Below, piece by piece: positions 13,447 through 21,481 of a stretch of DNA of 22,427 nucleotides. The stretch covers positions 1 through 22,427 of the IMG/VR virus record IMGVR_UViG_3300045135_001998. One strand, given 5' to 3'. This stretch comes from a virus. The notes beneath the pieces are model-generated. The model was not told the DNA's origin. It saw only the letters and a program-made list of their open reading frames with translations, and did not search any database. A program made the position numbers and the translations under genes. The stretch's first letter is position 1; each line of letters starts with the position of its first letter.

Positions 13447-14076
13447 ATGGCACTATCATTTAACAAATCAAAGGGCGCTGCCCAAAAATCTTCGATCAAC
13501 ACCTACGCTTATCAAGAAGGAGACAACTCAGTTCGCTTAGTTGGTGATATTCTTGCGCGTTACGTTTACTGGATTGAAGGTAAAAACGGTAAGAACATTC
13601 CCTTTGAGTGCTTATCTTTTGACCGCAATGAAGAGCGTTTTAATAACCTAGAGAAAGATTGGGTTCGTGAATACTACCCAGACTTAAAATGCGGTTGGAG
13701 CTACGCAATGCAGTGCATTCATAACGGCGAAATCAAAGTACTTAACCTGAAGAAAAAATTATTCGAGCAAATTCTTACAGCTGCTGAAGATCTTGGTGAT
13801 CCTACAGATCCAGAAACTGGCTGGGATGTAAAATTTAAGCGAGTAAAAACTGGCCCACTAGCCTACAATGTAGAGTACCAGTTGCAAGTACTAAAATGCA
13901 AACCTCGCGCATTAGACGATGATGAGATGGAGCTTGTAGCTAATCTTAAGTCTATGGATGATGTTATGCCGCGTCCTACGCCAGATGCACAGAAAAAATT
14001 GCTTGACGAGATTCGTGAAGAATCTGCAGGTGATATTGATGAAGAAGCCCTTGAAGAAGAGTTTAACATCGGATGA
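13447..14076 (+). CDS. Single-stranded DNA-binding protein
   Basis: The 209-residue protein has a basic N-terminus, a central OB-like region (VRLVGDILARYVYWIEGKNG, then CLSFDRNEERFNNLEKDW and YYPDLKCGWSYAMQCIHNGE), and a strongly acidic tail ending EEALEEEFNIG. This is the plan of phage SSBs of the gp32/gp2.5 kind, in which the acidic tail recruits replication and recombination proteins. Position directly ahead of SbcD supports it. GGAG at 13434-13437 fixes ATG 13447; an upstream in-frame ATG at 13387 would run over the previous gene and is rejected. Arginine codons are all CGN, as in the D5-like gene, consistent with high expression. Confidence 0.76.
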   Translation: MALSFNKSKGAAQKSSINTYAYQEGDNSVRLVGDILARYVYWIEGKNGKNIPFECLSFDRNEERFNNLEKDWVREYYPDLKCGWSYAMQCIHNGEIKVLNLKKKLFEQILTAAEDLGDPTDPETGWDVKFKRVKTGPLAYNVEYQLQVLKCKPRALDDDEMELVANLKSMDDVMPRPTPDAQKKLLDEIREESAGDIDEEALEEEFNIG

Positions 14077-15032
14077 TTCTGTTTACAGCAGACTGGCACA
14101 TAAAACTGGGACAGAAAAATGTCCCAGTTGCTTGGGCATTAAATCGCTATAATCTATTTTTTGAGCAGATCTACGAGCTAGAGAAGCAGTGCAATATGCA
14201 TATTATAGGTGGCGATTTATTTGACCGGCTTCCGAATATGGAAGAGTTAGAGCTTTATTTTTCGTTTATTCGAAGAGTAAAGATTCCAACAATTATATTC
14301 GATGGTAATCATGAAGCAACAAAAAAGAATAAAACCTTCTTTACGCAATTAAAGCAGGTTTCTCGGGATATTAATCCCTTGATACAAGTAGTAGATATTT
14401 CATTTATTGATGAAGATTTTGGATTTGGTATACTACCTTATGCAGACTTGCATAAGAAAGGCAGCATAGAACACTTTGATACTAGCAAGCCTTTATTTAC
14501 TCATGTTCGTGGCGAAATTCCTCCACACGTCAAGCCAGAGGTGGACTTAGATAGGTTTGAGGATTTTCCTGTAGTTTTTGCAGGAGACCTTCATGCACAT
14601 AGTAATACACAGCGTAATATCGTATATCCAGGAAGCCCTATGACTACTTCATTTCACCGAAATGAGGTCTCAACGGGGTATCTACTAATCAATCCAAACG
14701 ATTGGAGTTGGAGATGGGATCCTTTTGATCTTCCTCAGCTAATTCGTAAAACTGTACGAAGTACTACAGAGATGATACCTACAGAGTACCATCACACAAT
14801 CTACGAAATAGAAGGAGATATTCAAGAACTTGCAGAGGTAAAAAATAGCGAGCTTCTTGATAAAAAAGTAGTAAGACGAAGTTCAGAAGCTACTTTAGTG
14901 ATTGAAAAGGATATGAGTATTCAAGAAGAGTTAGCAGAGTATTTAACTTATATTCTTGAAATAAACGAAGAGAAAATACCTGAGATTATAGGATTATTTA
15001 ATGATTACGCTTCAAAAGTTGAAATGGAGTAA
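14073..15032 (+). CDS. SbcD/Mre11-like recombination nuclease subunit (T4 gp47, T5 D12 type)
   Basis: The 319-residue protein is a calcineurin-like metallophosphoesterase. It has D7-x-H9 in ADWH, GGDLFDR with D48 and D51, GNHE with N79 and H80, a THVRG histidine and GDLHAH (171-176) as the last metal ligands. With the ATPase encoded next it should form the SbcCD/Mre11-Rad50-type complex that opens hairpins, resects ends and supports recombination-dependent replication. ATG 14073 overlaps the SSB stop by 4 nt and the 3' end overlaps SbcC by 32 nt, pointing to stoichiometric co-expression. Confidence 0.92.
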   Translation: MILFTADWHIKLGQKNVPVAWALNRYNLFFEQIYELEKQCNMHIIGGDLFDRLPNMEELELYFSFIRRVKIPTIIFDGNHEATKKNKTFFTQLKQVSRDINPLIQVVDISFIDEDFGFGILPYADLHKKGSIEHFDTSKPLFTHVRGEIPPHVKPEVDLDRFEDFPVVFAGDLHAHSNTQRNIVYPGSPMTTSFHRNEVSTGYLLINPNDWSWRWDPFDLPQLIRKTVRSTTEMIPTEYHHTIYEIEGDIQELAEVKNSELLDKKVVRRSSEATLVIEKDMSIQEELAEYLTYILEINEEKIPEIIGLFNDYASKVEME

Positions 15033-16800
15033 CTGTTTTAGCTATGGTGCGGATAATGAGCTAGACCTCACAGAGAGTACCCTAACTCAGATAATCGGAA
15101 CTAACGGTATGGGCAAGTCGTCTATACCGTTAATTATTGAAGAAGCACTATACAACAAGAACTCTAAAGGAATTAAGAAAGCAGATATACCAAATCGTTA
15201 TGTAAATAATGGATATAGTATTTTTCTGTCTTTCTCAAAAGACCAAGATCAGTATGAAGTAATTATTGATCGTAAAAGCAGTATAAAACTTACTCTCACT
15301 AAAAATGGCGAAGATATTAGTAGTCATACTGCTACAAATACCTATAAGACTATACAAGAAATTATTGGTATTGACTTCAAGACATTTACTCAGCTAGTAT
15401 ATCAAAATACAAACACTAGCCTTCAGTTTTTAACTGCAACTGATACAAACCGTAAGAAGTTTTTAATTGATTTATTACATTTAGAAAACTATGTAAAATT
15501 ATTTGAACTCTTTAAGGAAGAGAGCAGACAGAGTAACCTCAATCTTAGCTCTATTTCTTCTAAGATCTCAACGATTGAAAAATGGTTATCAGATAATAAA
15601 TTGAGTGATACTACCATACTTCCTCCAGTAAAATTTACAATTAATACGGAAGATGACGAGAAAGAACTCCGTTCTCTTATGGTAGAAATTCAAAATATTT
15701 CTGAAAAAAATAAAAAAATCTCTACAAATAATACTTATAGAGATATGCTGAGTAAGATAAATCTACAGGAAATTCAGGAATTATCTTCCTACGAGAAAAA
15801 ATCTTACGATTCTTTACAGTCAGAGCTAGGAAGTTTAGAACAAGCAGCAGCGGGGTCTCAACGACTTCTCACAAAGCTACGCAAATTAGGAGACCACTGC
15901 CCTACTTGTGAGCAATCTGTGGATGCTTCTTTTAAACAGAGCTTGATTGATACAGAAGAGGAGAAATTAAAGGAGGCAGAAGAACGAAATGCTGCTATTC
16001 GAGAAGAAATTGAACGAATTAAAGAACAAAATAGAAAGCACGAACGCGGGACAAAACTTCAAGGAGAATGGGAAAATCTTTACAGAAGCATTGACTCAAG
16101 CCTTCCCTCAAGCATCTTGGATAAAAACGAGCTTGAGGAACGCGCAAGACGAGTTCGTGATGAGCTGGAACGAGCAAAAAGCAAACTGGCAGAGGTCACA
16201 GCAGAGAATGAAAAAAGAGCGCGGAGAAACACCCGAATCGAAGTAATTCTTGAGCAGACTGAAGAGTTTCAGAAAAATCTTGAAGAAGCTACACAACTTC
16301 TAAAAGCTGAGCAAGAGATTGCATCAAATTTAGAAGTATTGAAAAAAGCTTTTAGTACGAATGGACTGATCGCATATAAAATTGAAAACTTAGTTGGAGA
16401 GCTTGAAGAGCTTACAAATGCTTATCTTGGAGAGCTTTCTGATGGCCGCTTTACGCTTGAATTTGTAGTATCTAATGACAAACTCAACGTACAAGTAACT
16501 GATAACGGAAATATTGTTGATATTCTTGCGCTTTCTTCAGGAGAGTTAGCAAGAGTAAATACTGCTACACTAATTGCAATTCGTAAGTTAATGAGTAGTA
16601 TTTCAAAATCAAGAATTAATATACTCTTCCTAGATGAAGTAATTAATGTTCTTGATGAAGGCGGGCGTGAAAAGCTAGTAGAAGTTTTATTGGGAGAAGA
16701 AGAGCTAAACACTTATATCGTTTCCCACGGCTGGACACATCCATTGTTGAATAAAGTAGAAGTTGTTAAAGACGAAAACTTAAGCAGACTGGAGCACTAA
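15001..16800 (+). CDS. SbcC/Rad50-like recombination ATPase (T4 gp46, T5 D13 type)
   Basis: The 599-residue SMC-like ATPase has an N-terminal Walker A, GTNGMGKSS with K39. Two long charged coiled-coil arms (about 160-290 and 310-450) flank a zinc hook CPTC with C300 and C303. The C-terminal ABC half carries signature LSSGELARVN (511-520) and Walker B ILFLDEVINVLDEGG with D545 and E546, then a D-loop. The arms are short compared with bacterial SbcC (over 1000 residues) but usual for phage versions. It pairs with the nuclease encoded immediately upstream. The last stop overlaps a 51-codon gene start (TAATG). Confidence 0.92.
   Translation: MITLQKLKWSNCFSYGADNELDLTESTLTQIIGTNGMGKSSIPLIIEEALYNKNSKGIKKADIPNRYVNNGYSIFLSFSKDQDQYEVIIDRKSSIKLTLTKNGEDISSHTATNTYKTIQEIIGIDFKTFTQLVYQNTNTSLQFLTATDTNRKKFLIDLLHLENYVKLFELFKEESRQSNLNLSSISSKISTIEKWLSDNKLSDTTILPPVKFTINTEDDEKELRSLMVEIQNISEKNKKISTNNTYRDMLSKINLQEIQELSSYEKKSYDSLQSELGSLEQAAAGSQRLLTKLRKLGDHCPTCEQSVDASFKQSLIDTEEEKLKEAEERNAAIREEIERIKEQNRKHERGTKLQGEWENLYRSIDSSLPSSILDKNELEERARRVRDELERAKSKLAEVTAENEKRARRNTRIEVILEQTEEFQKNLEEATQLLKAEQEIASNLEVLKKAFSTNGLIAYKIENLVGELEELTNAYLGELSDGRFTLEFVVSNDKLNVQVTDNGNIVDILALSSGELARVNTATLIAIRKLMSSISKSRINILFLDEVINVLDEGGREKLVEVLLGEEELNTYIVSHGWTHPLLNKVEVVKDENLSRLEH
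15849..15857 (+). repeat. AGCGGGGTC motif, copy within SbcC-like gene
   Basis: Exact AGCGGGGTC, coding Ala-Ala-Gly-Ser inside a coiled-coil arm, where a Gly-Ser pair is not otherwise expected. It is preceded by GCAGC, as at 6993. Confidence 0.5.
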
Positions 16801-16955
16801 TGAGAGCAACAAACCGACTATCCGCACAGCGTAGAATATTCGAGTTACAGAAAGCAGTAAAACAAGAAATGAAAGAGGCTATTAGCCAAGCATCAGAAGA
16901 TAATTCTGAGACGCCAAAAGAAGTATATGGTAGACAGCAGAGCAAAAGGAGCTAG
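16800..16955 (+). CDS. 51-residue basic helical protein, unknown
   Basis: A short frame starts at ATG 16800, overlapping the SbcC stop by one base, with TGGAG at 16790-16794 as ribosome binding site. It ends at TAG 16953-16955, 29 nt inside the resolvase gene. The product (MRATNRLSAQRRIFELQKAV ...) is basic and probably alpha-helical, with RLSAQRRIFELQKAVKQEMK giving a charged amphipathic helix. Coding is supported by the start signal, and it fills what would otherwise be a 126-nt gap in a gap-free operon. Function is unknown; it could assist SbcCD or the resolvase. Confidence 0.6.
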   Translation: MRATNRLSAQRRIFELQKAVKQEMKEAISQASEDNSETPKEVYGRQQSKRS

Positions 16956-17373
16956 AGGAGAGTATTTAGTACGAGACATGCTTCGTGAATCTACAGGCTA
17001 TCAATTTGAGCGCGTTCCAAATTCGGGCGCGCTTGAATATCTCAAGGGAGACCTGTATGTTCCAAATGAAAGAAATCGTTTTTGTATTGAGGTAAAAAGC
17101 TACGCAGACTCTCCTTTTAATGATAGTTTATTTACAGCACCAAAAACAAATAACCTGATTCGATGGTGGAAAAAGATTGTATTACAAGCAGAAGGCGGAA
17201 ACCAGGAGCCTTTGTTGTTTTTTAAATATAACCGGTCAAAAGTGTTTGTAGTAACACGAGAATTTCCAGAAAGTACGGATCAATACATTTTTATTAACTT
17301 TCTCAACTGCTATGTGCTAGTAGCCGAAGATTGGTTGGAAAGTGAGAAACCGGAGTTTTTAAATGGCGTTTAA
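16927..17373 (+). CDS. Hjc-like Holliday junction resolvase (PD-(D/E)XK)
   Basis: The 148-residue protein carries the archaeal-Hjc-like pattern. E12 lies in SRAKGARGEYLVRDML, D42 in the strand YLKGDLYV, and E55-V-K57 in CIEVKS. An arginine-rich N-terminus and VPNSGALEY precede the strand. The length and the SRAKGxRGE opening fit Holliday-junction or branched-DNA resolvases of phages better than restriction enzymes. Its location between SbcC and the flap endonuclease supports resolution of recombination intermediates. AAAGAAG lies just before ATG 16927, and the stop overlaps the flap endonuclease start by 11 nt. Exact substrate is inferred from family. Confidence 0.8.
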   Translation: MVDSRAKGARGEYLVRDMLRESTGYQFERVPNSGALEYLKGDLYVPNERNRFCIEVKSYADSPFNDSLFTAPKTNNLIRWWKKIVLQAEGGNQEPLLFFKYNRSKVFVVTREFPESTDQYIFINFLNCYVLVAEDWLESEKPEFLNGV

Positions 17374-18202
17374 TTTTACTGATAAAATAGTAAATGAAAC
17401 CTCAAACTCTACATTAATTGTTGATGCTTTAAACCTAGCGTTTCGCTGGAAGCATCAAGGTCGTACAGATTTTCGTTACGACTTTCAGCGTACTGTTGAA
17501 AGTCTAGCGAAGTCTTATGACTGCGAAAGGCTGATTATTGCAGCAGATTGGGGAAGTTCTTCCTATAGAAAAGAAATATGTCCTGACTATAAGCAGAACA
17601 GAAAAGATAAGTTTGCAGAGCAGACTGAAGAAGAAAAAATTGCTTTTGAAGAGTTCTTTGAAGAGTTTGAAGCCTCTCTCGAATTACTTGCAGAAGATTA
17701 TTTAGTTCTTCGCTACAAAGGTGTAGAGGCTGACGATATTGCAGCTCATCTTGTAAAAGAAAAAGAGAAGTATGATTTAGAGTATATTTGGCTAATCTCA
17801 AGCGACCGAGACTGGGATTTGCTAATTCAGGAGAATGTAGGAAGATTTTCTTATGTTACTCGAAAAGAAGTAAGACTTGATAACTGGAGGGAGCACTATA
17901 ATGTAAGCCCAGAAGAGTATATTTCTCTCAAGTGTCTTACAGGCGATAAAGGCGATAATGTACCGGGTATTCCAGGTATTGGCCCAAAACGAGCAGAGCA
18001 GCTTATAAAGGAATACGGTAGTGCAATGGATATTTATGATGTGCTACCCATTAGTAGTAAGTATAAGTACGTACAAGAGCTGAATGCAAATGCAGAGCAG
18101 CTTCTTTTAAACTACGAGCTTATGGATTTAATAGCATATTGCGATGAAGCAATAGGGGCCGAAAACTTGGCTGATATTGAAAGGAAGATGAATGGAAGTT
18201 AA
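17363..18202 (+). CDS. 5'-3' exonuclease / flap endonuclease (T5 D15-like)
   Basis: The 279-residue protein matches T5 D15 closely in outline. Metal-binding acids are D21 in IVDALN, E122, D124 and D125 in GVEADD, D148 and D150 in SSDRDWD, and D195 and D198 in GDKGDN. The helical arch region is KQNRKDKFAEQTEEEK. The helix-hairpin-helix is VPGIPGIGPKRAEQL. It should remove RNA primers and cut 5' flaps, a job the polymerase cannot do because it lacks this domain. CGGAG about 8 nt before ATG 17363 supports the start. It overlaps the resolvase gene upstream and NrdA downstream, so all three are likely on one message. Confidence 0.94.
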   Translation: MAFNFTDKIVNETSNSTLIVDALNLAFRWKHQGRTDFRYDFQRTVESLAKSYDCERLIIAADWGSSSYRKEICPDYKQNRKDKFAEQTEEEKIAFEEFFEEFEASLELLAEDYLVLRYKGVEADDIAAHLVKEKEKYDLEYIWLISSDRDWDLLIQENVGRFSYVTRKEVRLDNWREHYNVSPEEYISLKCLTGDKGDNVPGIPGIGPKRAEQLIKEYGSAMDIYDVLPISSKYKYVQELNANAEQLLLNYELMDLIAYCDEAIGAENLADIERKMNGS

Positions 18203-19967
18203 TATTGATCTAAGACGCGACAGATACCTATCAGAGTTCAGCATTAAAACTCTACGAGATCGTTATATGGTAGAGGGAGAGTCTTCTCCCCAACAAGCAT
18301 TTGCACGCGCTGCAAAAGCCTTCGCAGATGACGAAGCACACGCACAGAGGCTATACGACTATGCTAGTAAACTATGGTTTATGTTCTCCACCCCAATTCT
18401 TTCTAATGGTGGCACAAGCAGAGGCCTTCCTATTAGCTGTTTTCTTAATTATGTGGACGATTCAAGAAAAGGGCTCACCGACCACTACACTGAAAATGCT
18501 TTTCTTAGCAGTGTCGGGGGTGGTATTGGCGGTTCTTGGAATGATGTGCGATCAGTAGGCAGTAAAACCTCAGCGGGGTCAGAGAGTACTGGAGTAATTC
18601 CCTTTTTGAAAGTAGTTGATGCAGAGATGTTAGCATTCTCGCAAGGCGTTACACGGAGAGGCAGTTATGCAGCATATTTGGACATATCTCATCCAGAAGT
18701 GGAAGAGTTTTTGGATATACGTAAGCCTACGGGTGGCGATATTAACCGCAAGTCTACTAACCTACACCACGGCATCGTTCTTTCTGACGAATTTATGGAG
18801 TTGATTGAGCGATGCACAGTTGAAGAAGGAGTAGATGACTCGTGGGATTTAGTAGACCCGCATAGTAAGAAAGTTACAAAAACTGTTTCAGCAAAAGCAC
18901 TTTGGGTAAAACTTATTCAAAATCGTGTTGAAACTGGCGAACCTTATATTATGTTTGGCGATACTGTGCAAGCAGGGCTACCAGATTGCCAGAAAGATCT
19001 GGGACTAGTTGCACGACAGTCAAATCTCTGTAGTGAGATTACGCTACCGACAAACGAAGAACGTACAGCAGTATGCTGTTTATCAAGTGTAAACCTAGAA
19101 GAATATGACGAATGGTGTGAAAACCCTAACTTTATTCCTGATCTAGTAAGAATGCTTGATAACGTACTTACTTACTTTATACGAAATGCTCCGTCACAGC
19201 TTGAAAAAGCAAGATTTAGTGCAGAGCGAGAACGAAGTATCGGATTGGGGGCCATGGGATTTCATGCTTACTTACAGAGACACCTTATTCCTTTTGAGAG
19301 TGCGATTGCAAAAAGTCGTAATATGGCTATGTTTAAGCATATTAAATCTAGCGCAGTTAAAGCCTCAAAGCAACTCGCTGCAGAGCGGGGCGAAGCACCT
19401 GATGCAATCGGTACTGGAATGCGTAATTGCCATCTTTTGGCTATTGCTCCTAATGCTAGTAGCAGTATTATCTGTGGCAATACTTCCCCTAGTATTGAGC
19501 CATATCGAGCTAATGCGTATGCACAAAAAACTAAAAGTGGTACTAGCCTCCAGAAAAACGAGTACTTAGAAGCAATTCTTCAAGACTTGGAAATGGATAC
19601 TGATGAAGTTTGGAGAAGTATTGTAACAAACGGAGGAAGTGTACAACACCTTGATTTCTTGGATGAGTACACAAAAGATGTATTTAAAACTGCAGTAGAG
19701 ATTGATCAGCGTTGGGTAATTGATCTTGCCGCGGATCGACAAAAAGAAATTTGTCAGAGTCAGTCTCTGAACGTATTTTTTCCTGCGAACGTATCAAAGC
19801 AGGAATTGCATGCAGTACATATGATGGCGTGGAAAAAGAAAGTAAAAACTCTGTATTATTTACGTAGTGAAGCCTATAAAAGAGCTGAAAATGTATCTGA
19901 TGCAGTATTAAGACAAATGGTCGTTGAAAGTACAGACGAAGGCGCGTGTTTAGCGTGTGAGGGCTAA
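18192..19967 (+). CDS. nrdA: Class Ia ribonucleotide reductase, large subunit
   Basis: The 591-residue protein keeps the catalytic set: C83 in ISCFLN, N278, C280 and E282 in SNLCSEI, C295 in CCLSSVNL, the Tyr pair Y555/Y556 in LYYLRSEA, and a C-terminal redox pair C586/C589 in ACLACEG. It reduces NDPs with the small subunit encoded next. It is much shorter than E. coli NrdA (about 760), and the first catalytic Cys is at 83 rather than about 225. The N-terminal ATP-cone, where dATP normally inhibits activity, is therefore missing. AAGGAAG at 18181-18187 precedes ATG 18192, overlapping the flap nuclease gene by 11 nt. Confidence 0.95.
   Translation: MEVNIDLRRDRYLSEFSIKTLRDRYMVEGESSPQQAFARAAKAFADDEAHAQRLYDYASKLWFMFSTPILSNGGTSRGLPISCFLNYVDDSRKGLTDHYTENAFLSSVGGGIGGSWNDVRSVGSKTSAGSESTGVIPFLKVVDAEMLAFSQGVTRRGSYAAYLDISHPEVEEFLDIRKPTGGDINRKSTNLHHGIVLSDEFMELIERCTVEEGVDDSWDLVDPHSKKVTKTVSAKALWVKLIQNRVETGEPYIMFGDTVQAGLPDCQKDLGLVARQSNLCSEITLPTNEERTAVCCLSSVNLEEYDEWCENPNFIPDLVRMLDNVLTYFIRNAPSQLEKARFSAERERSIGLGAMGFHAYLQRHLIPFESAIAKSRNMAMFKHIKSSAVKASKQLAAERGEAPDAIGTGMRNCHLLAIAPNASSSIICGNTSPSIEPYRANAYAQKTKSGTSLQKNEYLEAILQDLEMDTDEVWRSIVTNGGSVQHLDFLDEYTKDVFKTAVEIDQRWVIDLAADRQKEICQSQSLNVFFPANVSKQELHAVHMMAWKKKVKTLYYLRSEAYKRAENVSDAVLRQMVVESTDEGACLACEG
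18572..18580 (+). repeat. AGCGGGGTC motif, copy within nrdA
   Basis: Exact AGCGGGGTC, coding Ser-Ala-Gly-Ser-Glu, on the + strand like all other copies. Confidence 0.5.
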
Positions 19968-19968
19968 A

Positions 19969-20931
19969 ATGAGTAATTTATTAACAGAAAGAGAATACTA
20001 CAAACCTTTTAACTACCCGTGGGCTTTTGAGCACTATAAAACTCAGCAGCACATGCATTGGCTTCCCGATGAAGTCAATCTTGCTGATGATTTACGCGAT
20101 TATCGTGAAAAATTAAGCCCTGCAAACAAAAAGTTAATTAACTCTTTGTTTACGTTTTTTACCCAAGCAGACGTTGATGTCTGCTGTGGGTATGCGAAGC
20201 ACTACCTACCAACATTTAAGCAGCCAGAAGTTCGCATGATGCTTTCTGCGTTTGCTGCAATGGAAGCAGTGCACCAAGAAGCTTATTCATTACTTCTTGA
20301 GACTTTAGGTTTCGGCGACGATGTTTACACAAAGTTTATGGAACATAAAGCAATGATGGATAAGCATGAGTATCTTTCGAATTTTGGAATGGATACTCCA
20401 ATGAACATAGCAAAAACTATGGCGATTTACTCTGGATTTACTGAAGGAGTGCAGTTATTTAGTTCTTTTGCTATTTTATTAAACTTTCCAAGACATAATC
20501 TAATGAAAGGCATGGGGCAGATTGTTACCTGGAGTATTCGTGACGAAACCCTTCATGTTGAAGGAATGTCTCAACTTTTCCGTACTTTTATTAAAGAAAA
20601 TCCAGAACTCTGGACAGACGAATTAAAGTATGAAATTTACTGTGCCGCAGAGCGTACAGTTGAACTTGAAGATGCCTTTATTGATCTATGTTTTGAAGGC
20701 GCTGAAATTCCAGATCTGAAGCCAGAAGAAGTAAAGGAGTATATTCGTTATATTGCTGACCGTCGACTGCTCGGTCTTGGAATGAAGAAAATCTTTAAAT
20801 CTACCGAGAATCCACTACCTTGGCTAGATTACATGTTAAATGCAGTGGAACACACTAACTTTTTTGAGAACAGAGCCACAGAGTATGCACGCGCGAGCAC
20901 TACTGGTAACTGGCAAGACATATTTAAATAA
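19969..20931 (+). CDS. nrdB: Class Ia ribonucleotide reductase, small subunit
   Basis: The 320-residue protein has the diiron and radical residues with the same spacing as E. coli NrdB. D68, E99, H102 and radical Tyr Y106 (in EAVHQEAY) correspond to D84, E115, H118 and Y122. The later ligands lie in FTEGVQLF and RDETLHVEG. It generates the tyrosyl radical used by NrdA. GAGGG at 19959-19963 gives ATG 19969, one base after the NrdA stop; the in-frame GTG at 19957 would use that Shine-Dalgarno as codons and is rejected. Expression should be tightly coupled to NrdA. Confidence 0.95.
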   Translation: MSNLLTEREYYKPFNYPWAFEHYKTQQHMHWLPDEVNLADDLRDYREKLSPANKKLINSLFTFFTQADVDVCCGYAKHYLPTFKQPEVRMMLSAFAAMEAVHQEAYSLLLETLGFGDDVYTKFMEHKAMMDKHEYLSNFGMDTPMNIAKTMAIYSGFTEGVQLFSSFAILLNFPRHNLMKGMGQIVTWSIRDETLHVEGMSQLFRTFIKENPELWTDELKYEIYCAAERTVELEDAFIDLCFEGAEIPDLKPEEVKEYIRYIADRRLLGLGMKKIFKSTENPLPWLDYMLNAVEHTNFFENRATEYARASTTGNWQDIFK

Positions 20932-20942
20932 GGAACCTTATA

Positions 20943-21161
20943 ATGGAAACAAAAGAAAAACAAGTAGTAACAATTGATGAAAAAGAATATGAAGTAGAGG
21001 CTCTTTCGGATACAGCAAGATATTGTCTAAATCAGCTTCAAGCAATTAGACAAGACGCTGTAGCTAAAAGAACAGAAATAGATAGACTAGAAATGGCTAT
21101 TCGAGGATTCAATTTAGTACTGAGAGAAGAGTTAGATAAAATTGATAAAGGGGCTGAATAG
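20943..21161 (+). CDS. Small coiled-coil protein, DUF6447-like
   Basis: The 72-residue product opens with a beta-hairpin-like VTIDEKEYEVEALSDTARYC followed by a single long heptad-rich helix (LNQLQAIRQDAVAKRTEIDR through LREELDKIDKG). This resembles a family of small phage proteins (DUF6447, by memory) with no established function. AAGGAA lies 7 nt before ATG 20943. It is the last rightward gene; its final codons lie inside the bidirectional terminator. Having a terminator embedded in its 3' end suggests it closes the NrdAB transcript. Confidence 0.72.
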   Translation: METKEKQVVTIDEKEYEVEALSDTARYCLNQLQAIRQDAVAKRTEIDRLEMAIRGFNLVLREELDKIDKGAE

Positions 21162-21171
21162 CCCCTTTTTT
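21147..21171. terminator. Bidirectional intrinsic terminator between convergent genes
   Basis: AAAGGGGCT (21147-21155), a GAAT loop, then AGCCCCTTT (21160-21168) and a T-run to 21171. The A-run on the left gives a T-run on the other strand, so it can stop transcripts from both directions. The arms contain the stop codons of both flanking genes or abut them. Confidence 0.92.
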
Positions 21172-21481
21172 ATATTGTAACATTAATATCTGCTACTGAT
21201 TCTATTGTTACTTCATTACCTATATAGCTAATATCCACACTCTCATCTGGTATTTCAATAGATACTGATATCTCTTCAGCAAGCACTGAGACTTCTGCAA
21301 ATAGATCTATATAAGGTGCAATATCTACAGAAAGTATTGCATCCTCTATTTTTTCCACACTGACTTCAAATATAGAAGGCATCTCAAGCTCTACATCCTG
21401 ATTAATGTAAAGTGTTTGAGTAACATTTTCTCCGCCTCTAAAACCTCTAGTTGCGTAGGCTAGTCGCTTTCTTAGTGTCAT
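21170..21481 (-). CDS. Unknown, likely virion-associated small protein
   Basis: The 103-residue product starts MTLRKRLAYATRGFRGG and continues with alternating hydrophobic and acidic residues (ISVSIEIPDESVDISYIGNE), a pattern of beta strands. Its start overlaps the stop of the fibre-like gene (ATGA), with AGAGG upstream on the minus strand, so it is co-translated with it. Neighbourhood and strand suggest a structural or tail accessory protein; I do not recognise the family. It ends at the bidirectional terminator. Confidence 0.62.
   Translation of the reverse strand: MTLRKRLAYATRGFRGGENVTQTLYINQDVELEMPSIFEVSVEKIEDAILSVDIAPYIDLFAEVSVLAEEISVSIEIPDESVDISYIGNEVTIESVADINVTI

Noticed and set aside
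18301-19569. Alternative + frames inside nrdA (18301-18558, 19156-19569)
   Set aside because: They lie inside a gene with a complete catalytic motif set and look like frame shadows with no start signal.
19957-19959. GTG as start of nrdB
   Set aside because: It would overlap NrdA and consume the GAGGG that serves ATG 19969.
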